Counted from the first letter of the stretch, positions 1-6,304 are shown. The stretch is 6,532 nucleotides of DNA from Nitrosospira multiformis (GCA_020726205.1 DYTA01000065.1:1-6532); one strand, 5' to 3'. Notes: generated from the sequence alone by a model not told the origin. A program made the numbers and translations.

Positions 1-73
1 GCTATAATATTAAAATTGGTTAGAAATAATCCGCTTTGATTGTCTAGCCCCTTATTTTTTAATCAATGTAAGA
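1..73. other. Non-coding or 3' end of an upstream gene (unresolved)
   Basis: No gene can be supported here. The first forward frame stays open from the window edge for 12 codons and stops with TGA at 37-39, so this could be the last residues of a gene that starts outside the window, but twelve residues are too few to identify it. The stretch is followed directly by a strong hairpin terminator, as expected just after the end of a transcription unit. In many proteobacteria queA and tgt precede yajC, but nothing visible identifies either gene. A TATAAT hexamer at 3-8 is noted separately as a finding. Confidence 0.35.
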
Positions 74-117
74 AAACAGACCTCCATTTACAGGAGGTCT
101 GTTTGAGTTTTATTTAT
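74..117 (+). terminator. Intrinsic terminator ahead of yajC
   Basis: A perfect 12-bp inverted repeat pairs 74-85 (AAACAGACCTCC) with 93-104 (GGAGGTCTGTTT) around a 7-nt loop. On the + strand it is followed by a T-rich stretch at 107-117. The stem has a GC-rich core closed by A/T pairs, the usual shape of a Rho-independent terminator. It most likely ends transcription of a gene left of the window and separates it from yajC. The other strand has no matching U-tract, so + strand use is favoured. Confidence 0.8.
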
Positions 118-190
118 TGGTTAACTAATATAGTTTTGTATGCTATTTCAAACAAATTAATTAAATTAGTTATAAGCCTTCATTTTATAT

Positions 191-196
191 TATAAT
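191..196 (+). promoter_or_regulatory. Probable -10 element of the yajC promoter
   Basis: A consensus TATAAT lies 41 bp before the chosen yajC start codon, downstream of the terminator at 74-104. This would start transcription near 203 and leave a leader of about 35 nt. No good -35 hexamer is present at 16-18 bp; TTAGTT at 166-171 is a weak match at 19 bp. The surroundings are so AT-rich that chance TATAAT matches are likely, so the call rests mainly on position. Confidence 0.45.
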
Positions 197-228
197 ATAA
201 GCTTATTTTAGTTAATTTTATGTTTTTT

Positions 229-232
229 GAGG
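229..232 (+). promoter_or_regulatory. Ribosome binding site that fixes the yajC start
   Basis: GAGG is placed 5 nt before the ATG at 238. The in-frame ATG at 220 lies upstream of this site and has only A/T-rich sequence before it, so translation is expected to begin at 238. Confidence 0.7.
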
Positions 233-237
233 TATTT

Positions 238-579
238 ATGTCTTTAATTCCTAGTGCATTTGCTGATGGTGCTACGGCTGCAGCAAGCAGTTCAACTGGT
301 AGTAGTTTAATGTCTTTCTTACCAATGATTGTTATTTTTGCTTTGTTCTGGTTATTATTAATTCGCCCACAACAAAAGAAAATGAAAATCCACAATCAAA
401 TGTTAGCTGCCTTAGAAAAAGGTACAAAAGTGATTACTAGTGGTGGTTTAGTTGGGACTATTGTTAAATTAGAAGATAATTTTATCGATTTAGAAGTTGC
501 TCATGGTGTAGTTATGAAATTTCAACGCAGTGCAATCTCTGGTAAATTAGACGCTAATCTTCCAGCAAATACTAAATAA
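238..579 (+). CDS. yajC: Sec translocon accessory protein YajC
   Basis: Small inner-membrane protein, 113 residues (E. coli YajC has 110), that associates with SecD and SecF in the holotranslocon around SecYEG. It has the family layout: a short Ala/Ser-rich N-terminal segment (about residues 5-23), one hydrophobic membrane helix (about 25-42), the hallmark RPQQKK (43-48) directly after it, and a cytoplasmic domain with the conserved GGLVGTI turn (69-75). I chose the ATG at 238 because GAGG at 229-232 stands 5 nt before it and the resulting N-terminus resembles that of E. coli YajC. An in-frame ATG at 220 has no ribosome binding site and would add six residues. The order yajC-secD-secF is the classical one. 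An inverted repeat that could act as a terminator follows the stop codon by a few bases, so yajC may be made in excess over SecDF. Individual loss of YajC is tolerated in E. coli. Confidence 0.95.
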   Translation: MSLIPSAFADGATAAASSSTGSSLMSFLPMIVIFALFWLLLIRPQQKKMKIHNQMLAALEKGTKVITSGGLVGTIVKLEDNFIDLEVAHGVVMKFQRSAISGKLDANLPANTK

Positions 580-584
580 CACAT

Positions 585-624
585 AAATTATAGGTTAGGT
601 ATTGCCCTAACCTATAATTTTCTC
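585..624 (+). terminator. Hairpin 1 of the yajC-secD gap, terminator or attenuator
   Basis: A perfect 15-bp inverted repeat pairs 585-599 with 606-620 around a 6-nt loop (600-605). The core is ATAGGTTAGG / CCTAACCTAT, and the 3' arm runs into ATTTTCTC, a short U-rich tract. It begins 5 bp after the yajC stop codon. This is the geometry of an intrinsic terminator, but the stem has only 6 G:C pairs and the U-tract is short, so partial termination or protection of the yajC mRNA 3' end is equally plausible. No promoter for secD is obvious downstream. Confidence 0.6.
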
Positions 625-636
625 AAAATTAATTTC

Positions 637-675
637 TAACTATCTAGAACAAAGTAGATAGTTAAATTAGTTTTT
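637..675 (+). terminator. Hairpin 2 of the yajC-secD gap
   Basis: A perfect 10-bp inverted repeat pairs 637-646 (TAACTATCTA) with 655-664 (TAGATAGTTA) around the 8-nt loop GAACAAAG. AATT at 631-634 and 665-668 can lengthen the stem past a 2-nt bulge. TTTTT at 671-675 follows. Only two stem pairs are G:C, so it would be a weak terminator. As a DNA palindrome it could equally be an operator. It sits 22 bp before the secD start codon. Confidence 0.4.
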
Positions 676-686
676 ATCTATTTTTT

Positions 687-692
687 AGGTGG
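687..692 (+). promoter_or_regulatory. Ribosome binding site that fixes the secD start
   Basis: AGGTGG is placed 5 nt before the ATG at 698. A GTG at 689 is in frame but lies inside this site and has no ribosome binding site of its own, so it is not used as the start. Confidence 0.7.
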
Positions 693-697
693 TACAA

Positions 698-2512
698 ATG
701 ACTAAGTTTCCAGCATGGAAATATTTCATTATTTTGTGTGCAGTAGTAATTGGCTTGTTATACACTTTACCAAATTTTTATGGTGAAGTTCCTGCCGTGC
801 AAATTTCAGGTAGCCGTTCTTCTGTAGTCGTAGATTCAAACACAATCAGTCAAGTTACAGCAAGTTTAAAAGCCGATAATCTTAATCCTATCGGTGAGAT
901 TTTTGATGGTAAAACACTAAAATTCAAATTTGCAACTACAGATAATCAATTAAAAGCTCGTGATGTAATTCAACAAACTTTAGGCGATAGCTATATAGTA
1001 GCTCTTAACCTAATTTCTGCATCACCTGATTGGTTAAGTTCAATCAACGCTAATCCAATGTTCTTAGGTTTAGATTTACGTGGTGGTGTTCACTTCTTAC
1101 TTGAAGTTGATATGGACGCAGCAGTTAAAAAAACCTTAAATAAAAATGTAGGTGATATTCGCCGTGATTTACGCAATAACTCAATTCGCTATGGTTCAGT
1201 TACCGTGGATAATGGTTCAGTTCTAATTCAATTACGAGATGAAGCAACTACTGAATTAGTAATGCAACAACTAAACAAAGATTTTCCAAAAATGCAAGCA
1301 GTGCGTGATGGTGCAACTAATATTCGTATCGTCTTATCTGCTGAAGAAATGCAATTAATTAAAGAAGCTGCAGTTAAACAAAATATTTTAACTCTACACA
1401 ATCGCGTTAATGAGTTGGGTGTTGCTGAGCCAATTATTCAACAACAAGGTCCAGATCGTATTGTCGTTGAGTTACCAGGTGTTCAAGATACTGCTCATGC
1501 TAAAGATATTCTAGGTCGTACTGCTACTTTAGAAGTACGCATGGTTGATGATGATGCTGGTGCATTAAGTCAAGCACAAGGTGGTAATGTTCCTGTTAAC
1601 GATCAATTACTTGATGAGATCAATAGTGATGGTTCTACTAGCAAAATTTTAGTTAGAAATGACGTTGAATTAACTGGTGACAACATTAATGATGCTCAAG
1701 CTGGTTTTGATGAAAATGGTTCTCCTGCTGTAAATATTAGTTTAGATAGTACAGGTGCTGCAATTTTCAAACAAGTTACTGCTGATAATATTGGTAAACG
1801 TATGGCTATGGTCTTAGTTGATCATGGTAAAAGCCAAGTTGTAACCGCTCCAGTAATTCGCACTCAAATCGGTGGTGGTCAAGTACAAATTTCTGGTGCT
1901 ATGAGCGTACAAGATGCCAATGACGTATCATTATTATTACGCTCTGGTTCACTAGCTGCGCCAATGAATATTATTGAAGAACGTACGGTTGGTCCATCAT
2001 TAGGTCAAGAAAACATTAATAAAGGTTTCCATTCTGTATTATGGGGATTCTTGGCAATTGCCGTGTTTATGTGCGTTTATTACTTAGCCTTTGGTGTTGC
2101 ATCAGTTGTTTCGCTAGGGGTAAATTTATTATTGTTAGTAGCTTTATTATCAATGTTACAAGCAACTTTAACTTTACCTGGTATTGCAGCGATTGCTTTA
2201 GCTCTAGGTATGGCTATTGACTCCAATGTACTTATTAACGAGCGGATTCGTGAAGAGTTGCGCAATGGTCAAAAACCACATGCGGCAATTGAATCTGGCT
2301 ATGCTCATGCTTGGGCAACCATTTTGGATTCTAACGTTACAACCCTAATTGCTGGTCTTGCATTATTAGCCTTTGGTTCTGGTCCTGTCAAAGGTTTTGC
2401 AGTCGTGCATTGTTTAGGAATTTTGACATCAATGTTTAGTGCCGTAGTTGTTTCTCGTGGTATTGCAGCAATTCTGTATGCCAATAAACGTATTAAAAAA
2501 TTACACATTTAA
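698..2512 (+). CDS. secD: Protein translocase subunit SecD
   Basis: RND-superfamily inner-membrane protein, 604 residues (615 in E. coli). With SecF it uses the proton gradient to help preproteins leave SecYEG on the periplasmic side. In order: a first membrane helix (about 9-25); the conserved LDLRGGVHF (125-133); a large periplasmic P1 region containing LGVAEPIIQQQG and VVELPGVQDTAHAKDILGR; the SLLLRSGSLAAP segment; and a C-terminal bundle of five membrane helices from about residue 443. Helix 4 carries GMAIDSNVLINERIREEL, in which D508 aligns with E. coli D519, the residue needed for proton-driven function. A second D-S-N follows at 544-546. Both motifs usually read D-A-N. The start at 698 is set by AGGTGG. 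secF follows after 22 bp. Transcription may depend on read-through of the two hairpins in front, as no clear promoter is visible. The identification is secure. Confidence 0.98.
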   Translation: MTKFPAWKYFIILCAVVIGLLYTLPNFYGEVPAVQISGSRSSVVVDSNTISQVTASLKADNLNPIGEIFDGKTLKFKFATTDNQLKARDVIQQTLGDSYIVALNLISASPDWLSSINANPMFLGLDLRGGVHFLLEVDMDAAVKKTLNKNVGDIRRDLRNNSIRYGSVTVDNGSVLIQLRDEATTELVMQQLNKDFPKMQAVRDGATNIRIVLSAEEMQLIKEAAVKQNILTLHNRVNELGVAEPIIQQQGPDRIVVELPGVQDTAHAKDILGRTATLEVRMVDDDAGALSQAQGGNVPVNDQLLDEINSDGSTSKILVRNDVELTGDNINDAQAGFDENGSPAVNISLDSTGAAIFKQVTADNIGKRMAMVLVDHGKSQVVTAPVIRTQIGGGQVQISGAMSVQDANDVSLLLRSGSLAAPMNIIEERTVGPSLGQENINKGFHSVLWGFLAIAVFMCVYYLAFGVASVVSLGVNLLLLVALLSMLQATLTLPGIAAIALALGMAIDSNVLINERIREELRNGQKPHAAIESGYAHAWATILDSNVTTLIAGLALLAFGSGPVKGFAVVHCLGILTSMFSAVVVSRGIAAILYANKRIKKLHI

Positions 2513-2534
2513 GCATTGCTGAAGGATAATTAAA

Positions 2535-3464
2535 ATGGAATTTTTTAAGATAAAAAAAGATATCCCGTTCATGAGTTACGGGAAATTAACGACTAGTATT
2601 TCACTACTTACATTTATTTTGGCAATATTTTTTCTCATCACTCGAGGATTAAATTTGTCAGTTGAATTTACTGGTGGTACGTTAATGGAAGTTCAATATA
2701 CTCAAGCCGCAAATTTGGATCAAATTCGTGGTGATTTGGATAAAATGGGTTTAGATCAAGCTACAGTTCAAGTTTACGGTAGTTCTAAAAACATTATGTT
2801 ACGCTTACCAAATAAACAAGGTACGAACAGTGCAACTTTATCCAATAATGTATTTCAGCATCTAAAATCGACTGCACCAGATGTAACATTAAAAAGTGTT
2901 GAATTTATTGGTCCACAAGTTGGGCGAGATTTAGTCAATAATGGTTTAATGGCAATTACGTTTGTGTGTATCGGAATTATGATTTATCTTGCATTGCGAT
3001 TTGAGTGGCGATTTGCAGTTTCAGCAATTGTCGCAAATATGCATGACGTGGTAATTATTTTAGGTTGCTTTGCAGCTTTCCAATGGGAGTTTTCATTAAC
3101 TGTATTGGCGGCAATTTTAGCCGTGCTTGGTTATTCAGTAAATGAATCAGTAGTGGTTTTTGACCGAATCCGTGAAAATTTCCGCACTATTCGTGGTGGT
3201 ACAGTACCGCAAATTATTAATAATGCAATTACGGCAACAATGAGTAGAACAATCATTACTCATGGTTGTACTGAAATGATGGTATTATCAATGTTATTCT
3301 TTGGTGGTCCAAGTTTACATTATTTTGCTTTAGCTTTAACTATCGGTATTTTGTTTGGTGTTTACTCATCAGTTCTTGTGGCATCACCAATTGTAATGTG
3401 GCTTGGTGTATCACGTGAAAATTTAGTAAAAGCACCAAAACGTAAAGATGAAGCTGTAGTTTAA
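2535..3464 (+). CDS. secF: Protein translocase subunit SecF
   Basis: Inner-membrane partner of SecD, 309 residues (323 in E. coli); together they form the 12-helix proton-driven motor that assists SecYEG. Visible are a first membrane helix (about 18-36), the conserved VEFTGGT (43-49) at the start of the periplasmic domain, FIGPQVGRDLVNNG before helix 2, and a C-terminal helix bundle with GYSVNESVVVFDRIRENF. In that motif the position matching the proton-relay Asp of E. coli SecF (D213, in N-D-S) is Glu, E204. The partner arginine is kept: R238 in ATMSRTIITHG matches E. coli R247 with the same spacing. The basic, charged C-terminal tail is cytoplasmic. AAGGA at 2522-2526 stands 8 nt before the ATG, and secD ends 22 bp upstream, so the two genes are almost certainly cotranscribed. 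An intrinsic terminator follows the stop codon. Confidence 0.98.
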   Translation: MEFFKIKKDIPFMSYGKLTTSISLLTFILAIFFLITRGLNLSVEFTGGTLMEVQYTQAANLDQIRGDLDKMGLDQATVQVYGSSKNIMLRLPNKQGTNSATLSNNVFQHLKSTAPDVTLKSVEFIGPQVGRDLVNNGLMAITFVCIGIMIYLALRFEWRFAVSAIVANMHDVVIILGCFAAFQWEFSLTVLAAILAVLGYSVNESVVVFDRIRENFRTIRGGTVPQIINNAITATMSRTIITHGCTEMMVLSMLFFGGPSLHYFALALTIGILFGVYSSVLVASPIVMWLGVSRENLVKAPKRKDEAVV

Positions 3465-3479
3465 TTTTTAAGTGATTTC

Positions 3480-3515
3480 GATAAAAGGGCGTTATTACGC
3501 CCTTTTATCTTATAT
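3480..3515 (+). terminator. Intrinsic terminator after secF
   Basis: A perfect 12-bp inverted repeat pairs 3480-3491 (GATAAAAGGGCG) with 3498-3509 (CGCCCTTTTATC) around the 6-nt loop TTATTA, 15 bp after the secF stop codon. The GGGCG core flanked by A-tract and T-tract is typical of a Rho-independent terminator. It ends the yajC-secD-secF unit and separates it from dedA-mutL. Its near-symmetrical A/T flanks would also allow termination on the opposite strand. Confidence 0.88.
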
Positions 3516-3549
3516 CATGTACTAATACTTTATATAAGGAATTTAAGTT

Positions 3550-4185
3550 ATGGATTTTATAAATATTATCCTTCATCTCGATAAGTATCTTGGGGTGGTA
3601 CTCGCTAATTATCATAATTATTTCTATGTCTTATTCTTTCTCGTAATTTTCTGCGAAACGGGCTTAGTAGTTACACCATTTCTACCTGGTGATTCATTAC
3701 TTTTTGTTGCTGGTGCTTTTGCAGGAACAGGACAACTACACCTTGGTAGCCTTGCCGTTATTTTAATTATTGCTGCATTTTGCGGTGATAATGCGAACTT
3801 CTTCTTAGGTAAATTTATTGGACAGAAATTATTTGCCAATCCTAACTCCAAAATATTTCGTAAAGATATCTTAGATAAAACCCATGAATTTTATGAAAAA
3901 CATGGTTCTAAAGCGATTATAATTGCTCGATTTATCCCATTAGTCCGTACTTTTGCACCATTTGTGGCAGGAGTTGGGCAAATGACTTATCGTCGTTTCG
4001 TAAGTTTCAGTTTAATTGCATCATTTTTATGGGTTATAATTTTTTTAATTGGCGGCTATTTATTTGGTAATATTCCAGTTATCAAAGAGCACATGTCTTT
4101 GATTATTCTTGCAGTTATGGTTGTATCCGTTATTCCTGCAATTAAAATGATTTTAGAAGCTAAATTCAAAAAAACGAGCAACTAA
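3550..4185 (+). CDS. dedA: DedA family inner-membrane protein
   Basis: Polytopic membrane protein, 211 residues, of the DedA/SNARE-associated (VTT) family. It closely resembles E. coli DedA (219 aa): the segments CETGLVVTPFLPGDSLLFVAG (35-55) and NPNSKIF ... HEFYEKHG (97-119) match nearly residue for residue from memory. Members are needed for membrane energetics, envelope integrity and resistance to some peptides, and several have been shown or proposed to return undecaprenyl phosphate or other lipids across the membrane; the substrate of DedA itself is uncertain. The functional residues of E. coli YqjA (E39, D51, R130, R136) have counterparts with identical spacing: E36, D48, R127 and R133, the last two in ARFIPLVRTFAPFVAG. 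AAGGA at 3536-3540 lies 9 nt before the ATG. No convincing promoter is seen in the 40 bp after the secF terminator. mutL begins 3 bp after the stop codon. Confidence 0.95.
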   Translation: MDFINIILHLDKYLGVVLANYHNYFYVLFFLVIFCETGLVVTPFLPGDSLLFVAGAFAGTGQLHLGSLAVILIIAAFCGDNANFFLGKFIGQKLFANPNSKIFRKDILDKTHEFYEKHGSKAIIIARFIPLVRTFAPFVAGVGQMTYRRFVSFSLIASFLWVIIFLIGGYLFGNIPVIKEHMSLIILAVMVVSVIPAIKMILEAKFKKTSN

Positions 4186-4188
4186 TCC

Positions 4189-6009
4189 ATGGCAAATAAG
4201 ATTCATAAATTAGCTGATAATCTAGTTAATCGAATTTGTGCGGGAGAAGTAGTTGAACGACCATCTTCCGCACTCAAAGAAATATTGGAAAATAGTTTAG
4301 ATGCTGGAGCCTCACAAGTTTCAGTAGAATTAGTTGCTGGTGGTTGCAAATTAATTAAAGTAACTGACAATGGCAGTGGAATATCAGCAGAAGATTTGCC
4401 ATTAACTATTGAACGCCATGCTACTAGCAAATTAATTACTGAAGATGATTTATATGCCATTAAAACTTTAGGTTTTCGTGGTGAAGGATTAGCATCAATC
4501 GCCTCAGTATCATGGTTTACACTCTCAAGTAAAGAGCAAACTGCATCTATTGGTTATCAAATCAGTAGTCAGTTTGGTGAGATTCAAGAAGTTCGTCCTG
4601 CTAGTCTTAACTCTGGCACAATTGTCGAAGTTGCAGATCTATATCATAATATTCCTGCCCGTAAAAAATTTCTCAAAACTGAAGGAACTGAATTTAGCCA
4701 CTGTAAATCAATCTTTGAACGATTGGCTATATCAAATCCTGAAGTAGCTTACAAGCTTACCCATAATGGTAAGGAAATTTACAATCTACCAAGCAGTGAT
4801 TTAATCTCACGAATCAGCAGCCTATTTGGTTCTAGCTATCAAGAAAAATTTTTCACAATTACCGAAGTCGGTGGTGAGGAACTTTATCTCTCTGGTTACG
4901 TATATCACCAGGCTTATTTAGCACAAAATAAAAATGTACAATTATGTTTTGTGAATGGACGTTTTGTCCGTGATAAAGTTATTCAAAATGCAATTAGGCA
5001 AGGTTTTAGTGGCGTTTTACATCACGAACATAGCCCTAATTATGTGTTATTTATCAATATAGCACCAAATGATGTTGATGTTAATGTTCACCCTAGCAAA
5101 AGTGAAGTTAGATTTAAAGATTCAAACTTAATTCATAGTTTCATTAGTCGCTCGCTCAAAAAAGCTCTTGCTACTAATTTTGTTAATGATGAGCAAAATT
5201 CATCACACATATCAAGCACGGCTATTACACCAGAATCTGATTTAGCAATACCGCTAGCACCATCATGGGCAAACAATCAATTTAGCCAATCATCACATTC
5301 ATCAACAGAGCCATGGGGTACTGCAGGTCAACATGCATTTGACGCTTTCTATCGTAAACCTACTACGATAAACAATAATGATTTATTTACGCTAGATGAA
5401 TCAACAGATCACCAAAATACAACTTACCCACCATTAGGTTTTGCTATTGCACAATTACAGGGAATTTATATTCTCTCGCAAACTCGGGATGGTTTAATCG
5501 TAGTTGACATGCACGCTGCACATGAGCGAATTATTTTAGAAAATCTAAAAACGCAACTTGGACAAAACACAATTGCATCTCAGCAATTATTAATGCCATT
5601 AGCTATAAACGTAACTAGCACTATTATTGAAGCCCTGCACCAGCATAAACATGAGCTAAGTCTGCTAGGATTTGAAATTGATATTATCGGTGAGACAATG
5701 TTAGCAATTCGCTCAATACCACTTTTATTAGATGATGGAAAAGCGGAACAATTAGTTCATGATGTTTTAATGGAAATAGCTAATTTTGGTAGTGCTAATG
5801 TTATTTTAAGTCACCAAGAAGAAATTTTATCCACAATGGCTTGCCACAGTGCCGTAAGAGCCAATAGGCAACTTTCTACTCCAGAAATGAATGCCCTATT
5901 GCGTGAAATGGAGCAAACTGAACGAGCAAATTACTGTAATCACGGTCGTCCAACATGGTTTAAATTAACCATGAATGATTTAGATGGTTTATTTATGCGT
6001 GGAAAATAA
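4189..6009 (+). CDS. mutL: DNA mismatch repair protein MutL (endonuclease type)
   Basis: ATP-dependent matchmaker that links mismatch-bound MutS to strand incision, 606 residues. The N-terminal GHKL ATPase has motif I with E31 and N35 (KEILENSLDAG), motif II DNGSGI (60-65), RHATSK (76-81) and motif III GFRGEGLASI (95-104). FVNGR (254-258) and the conserved lysine K304 in NVHPSKSEVRF follow. A Ser/Thr/His-rich linker spans about 325-415. The C-terminal dimerisation domain contains DMHAAHERIILE (440-451), matching the metal-binding DQHA(X)2E(X)4E site with Met for Gln; QQLLMP (465-470), a beta-clamp binding motif of the QXLLXP type; ACHSAVRAN (551-559); and CNHGRP (583-588). These mark a MutL that nicks DNA itself, unlike E. 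coli MutL, which relies on MutH. The start codon has no strong ribosome binding site (only GAG at 4176-4178) and lies 3 bp after dedA, which suggests translational coupling. Confidence 0.97.
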   Translation: MANKIHKLADNLVNRICAGEVVERPSSALKEILENSLDAGASQVSVELVAGGCKLIKVTDNGSGISAEDLPLTIERHATSKLITEDDLYAIKTLGFRGEGLASIASVSWFTLSSKEQTASIGYQISSQFGEIQEVRPASLNSGTIVEVADLYHNIPARKKFLKTEGTEFSHCKSIFERLAISNPEVAYKLTHNGKEIYNLPSSDLISRISSLFGSSYQEKFFTITEVGGEELYLSGYVYHQAYLAQNKNVQLCFVNGRFVRDKVIQNAIRQGFSGVLHHEHSPNYVLFINIAPNDVDVNVHPSKSEVRFKDSNLIHSFISRSLKKALATNFVNDEQNSSHISSTAITPESDLAIPLAPSWANNQFSQSSHSSTEPWGTAGQHAFDAFYRKPTTINNNDLFTLDESTDHQNTTYPPLGFAIAQLQGIYILSQTRDGLIVVDMHAAHERIILENLKTQLGQNTIASQQLLMPLAINVTSTIIEALHQHKHELSLLGFEIDIIGETMLAIRSIPLLLDDGKAEQLVHDVLMEIANFGSANVILSHQEEILSTMACHSAVRANRQLSTPEMNALLREMEQTERANYCNHGRPTWFKLTMNDLDGLFMRGK

Positions 6010-6052
6010 TTTTTTTCAACAAAATAATAAAATAATTTCAAATAGTTAAATA

Positions 6053-6080
6053 AAACATCATATATTATAGTATGTTTTTT
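6053..6080 (+). terminator. Weak terminator-like hairpin after mutL
   Basis: AAACAT at 6053-6058 pairs with ATGTTT at 6072-6077. Two mismatches and three further A:T pairs lie inside, and the run of six T at 6075-6080 begins within the 3' arm. The stem is short and almost all A:T, so its strength is doubtful. Its place 43 bp after the mutL stop codon and directly before the tRNA promoter makes it the best candidate for the end of the dedA-mutL unit. Confidence 0.4.
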
Positions 6081-6082
6081 AC

Positions 6083-6112
6083 TTGCAAATTAGGTAGAAA
6101 ATATACTATAAT
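6083..6112 (+). promoter_or_regulatory. Sigma-70 type promoter of the tRNA-Leu gene
   Basis: TTGCAA (6083-6088) and a perfect TATAAT (6107-6112) are separated by 18 bp. Transcription would start near 6119, giving a 5' leader of about 10 nt before the mature tRNA at 6129. The position, immediately upstream of a lone stable-RNA gene and behind a terminator-like hairpin, supports the call. Confidence 0.7.
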
Positions 6113-6128
6113 ATCCTCCTAACCTAAA

Positions 6129-6213
6129 GCGGAAGTGGCGAAATTGGTAGACGCACTGGATTTAGGTTCCAGCGCCGCGAGGCGTAAGAGTTCGAGTCTC
6201 TTCTTCCGCACCA
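6129..6213 (+). tRNA. tRNA-Leu, anticodon TAG (UAG)
   Basis: An 85-nt class II tRNA with the CCA end encoded in the DNA. The acceptor stem pairs GCGGAAG (6129-6135) with CTTCCGC (6203-6209). The D arm has stem GCG/CGC and AAATTGGTAGA. The anticodon stem CTGGA/TCCAG (6156-6160, 6168-6172) encloses the loop TTTAGGT, with anticodon TAG at 6163-6165, which reads CUA and by wobble other CUN leucine codons. The long variable arm CGCC-GCGA-GGCG (6173-6184) is diagnostic of the Leu/Ser/Tyr class. The T arm is AAGAG/CTCTT around TTCGAGT. All stems pair perfectly. No second tRNA follows within the window. Confidence 0.97.
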
Positions 6214-6266
6214 TCTATACCTATATCTAAGTAAAAATACCCATTGATTTAATTACATATTTTAAT

Positions 6267-6284
6267 TATTAGATTTATCTAATA
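6267..6284. repeat. 18-bp AT-rich palindrome downstream of tRNA-Leu
   Basis: TATTAGAT (6267-6274) and ATCTAATA (6277-6284) form a perfect inverted repeat with two central T bases. No U-tract follows on the + strand (TTCCCT comes next), so it is a poor terminator. It could be an operator-like site, or simply chance in AT-rich DNA. Confidence 0.4.
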
Positions 6285-6304
6285 TTCCCTCCAAAGGTAA
6301 TAAT

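Noticed and set aside
220..237. Alternative, six-residue longer yajC start at ATG 220
   Set aside because: There is no ribosome binding site before it, whereas GAGG stands 5 nt before ATG 238 and the shorter N-terminus fits the family.
180..395. 71-codon open frame on the minus strand across yajC
   Set aside because: It is antisense to a certain gene, has no recognisable protein features, and its open reading is explained by base composition.
74..664. Hairpins as paired DNA-uptake sequences of Neisseriaceae or Pasteurellaceae
   Set aside because: The stems at 74-104, 585-620 and 637-664 differ from each other, and I do not see the GCCGTCTGAA or AAGTGCGGT cores.
689..697. Alternative secD start at GTG 689
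   Set aside because: The GTG lies within the AGGTGG ribosome binding site that serves ATG 698 and has no site of its own.
580..697. Secretion-monitoring leader peptide (VemP-like) upstream of secD
   Set aside because: No ATG is present between the yajC stop and secD, and no short frame with a ribosome binding site exists in the gap.
2080..2508. Two open frames (61 and 67 codons) on the minus strand within secD
   Set aside because: They are shadows of the conserved SecD membrane region, with composition typical of antisense reading and no family resemblance.
3624..3851. 75-codon minus-strand frame within dedA
   Set aside because: It is antisense to the best conserved part of DedA, with no independent support.
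4203..4747. 85-codon minus-strand frame and 65-codon + strand frame within mutL
   Set aside because: Both overlap the ATPase domain of MutL in other frames and have no start context or recognisable features.
606..6126. CCTAACCTA occurs both in hairpin 1 (606-614) and just before the tRNA (6118-6126)
   Set aside because: A nine-base match in a window this size is plausibly chance, and the second copy is not part of an inverted repeat.
6196..6260. Phage or island attachment site at the 3' end of tRNA-Leu
   Set aside because: No second copy of the tRNA 3' end and no integrase gene are visible in the window.
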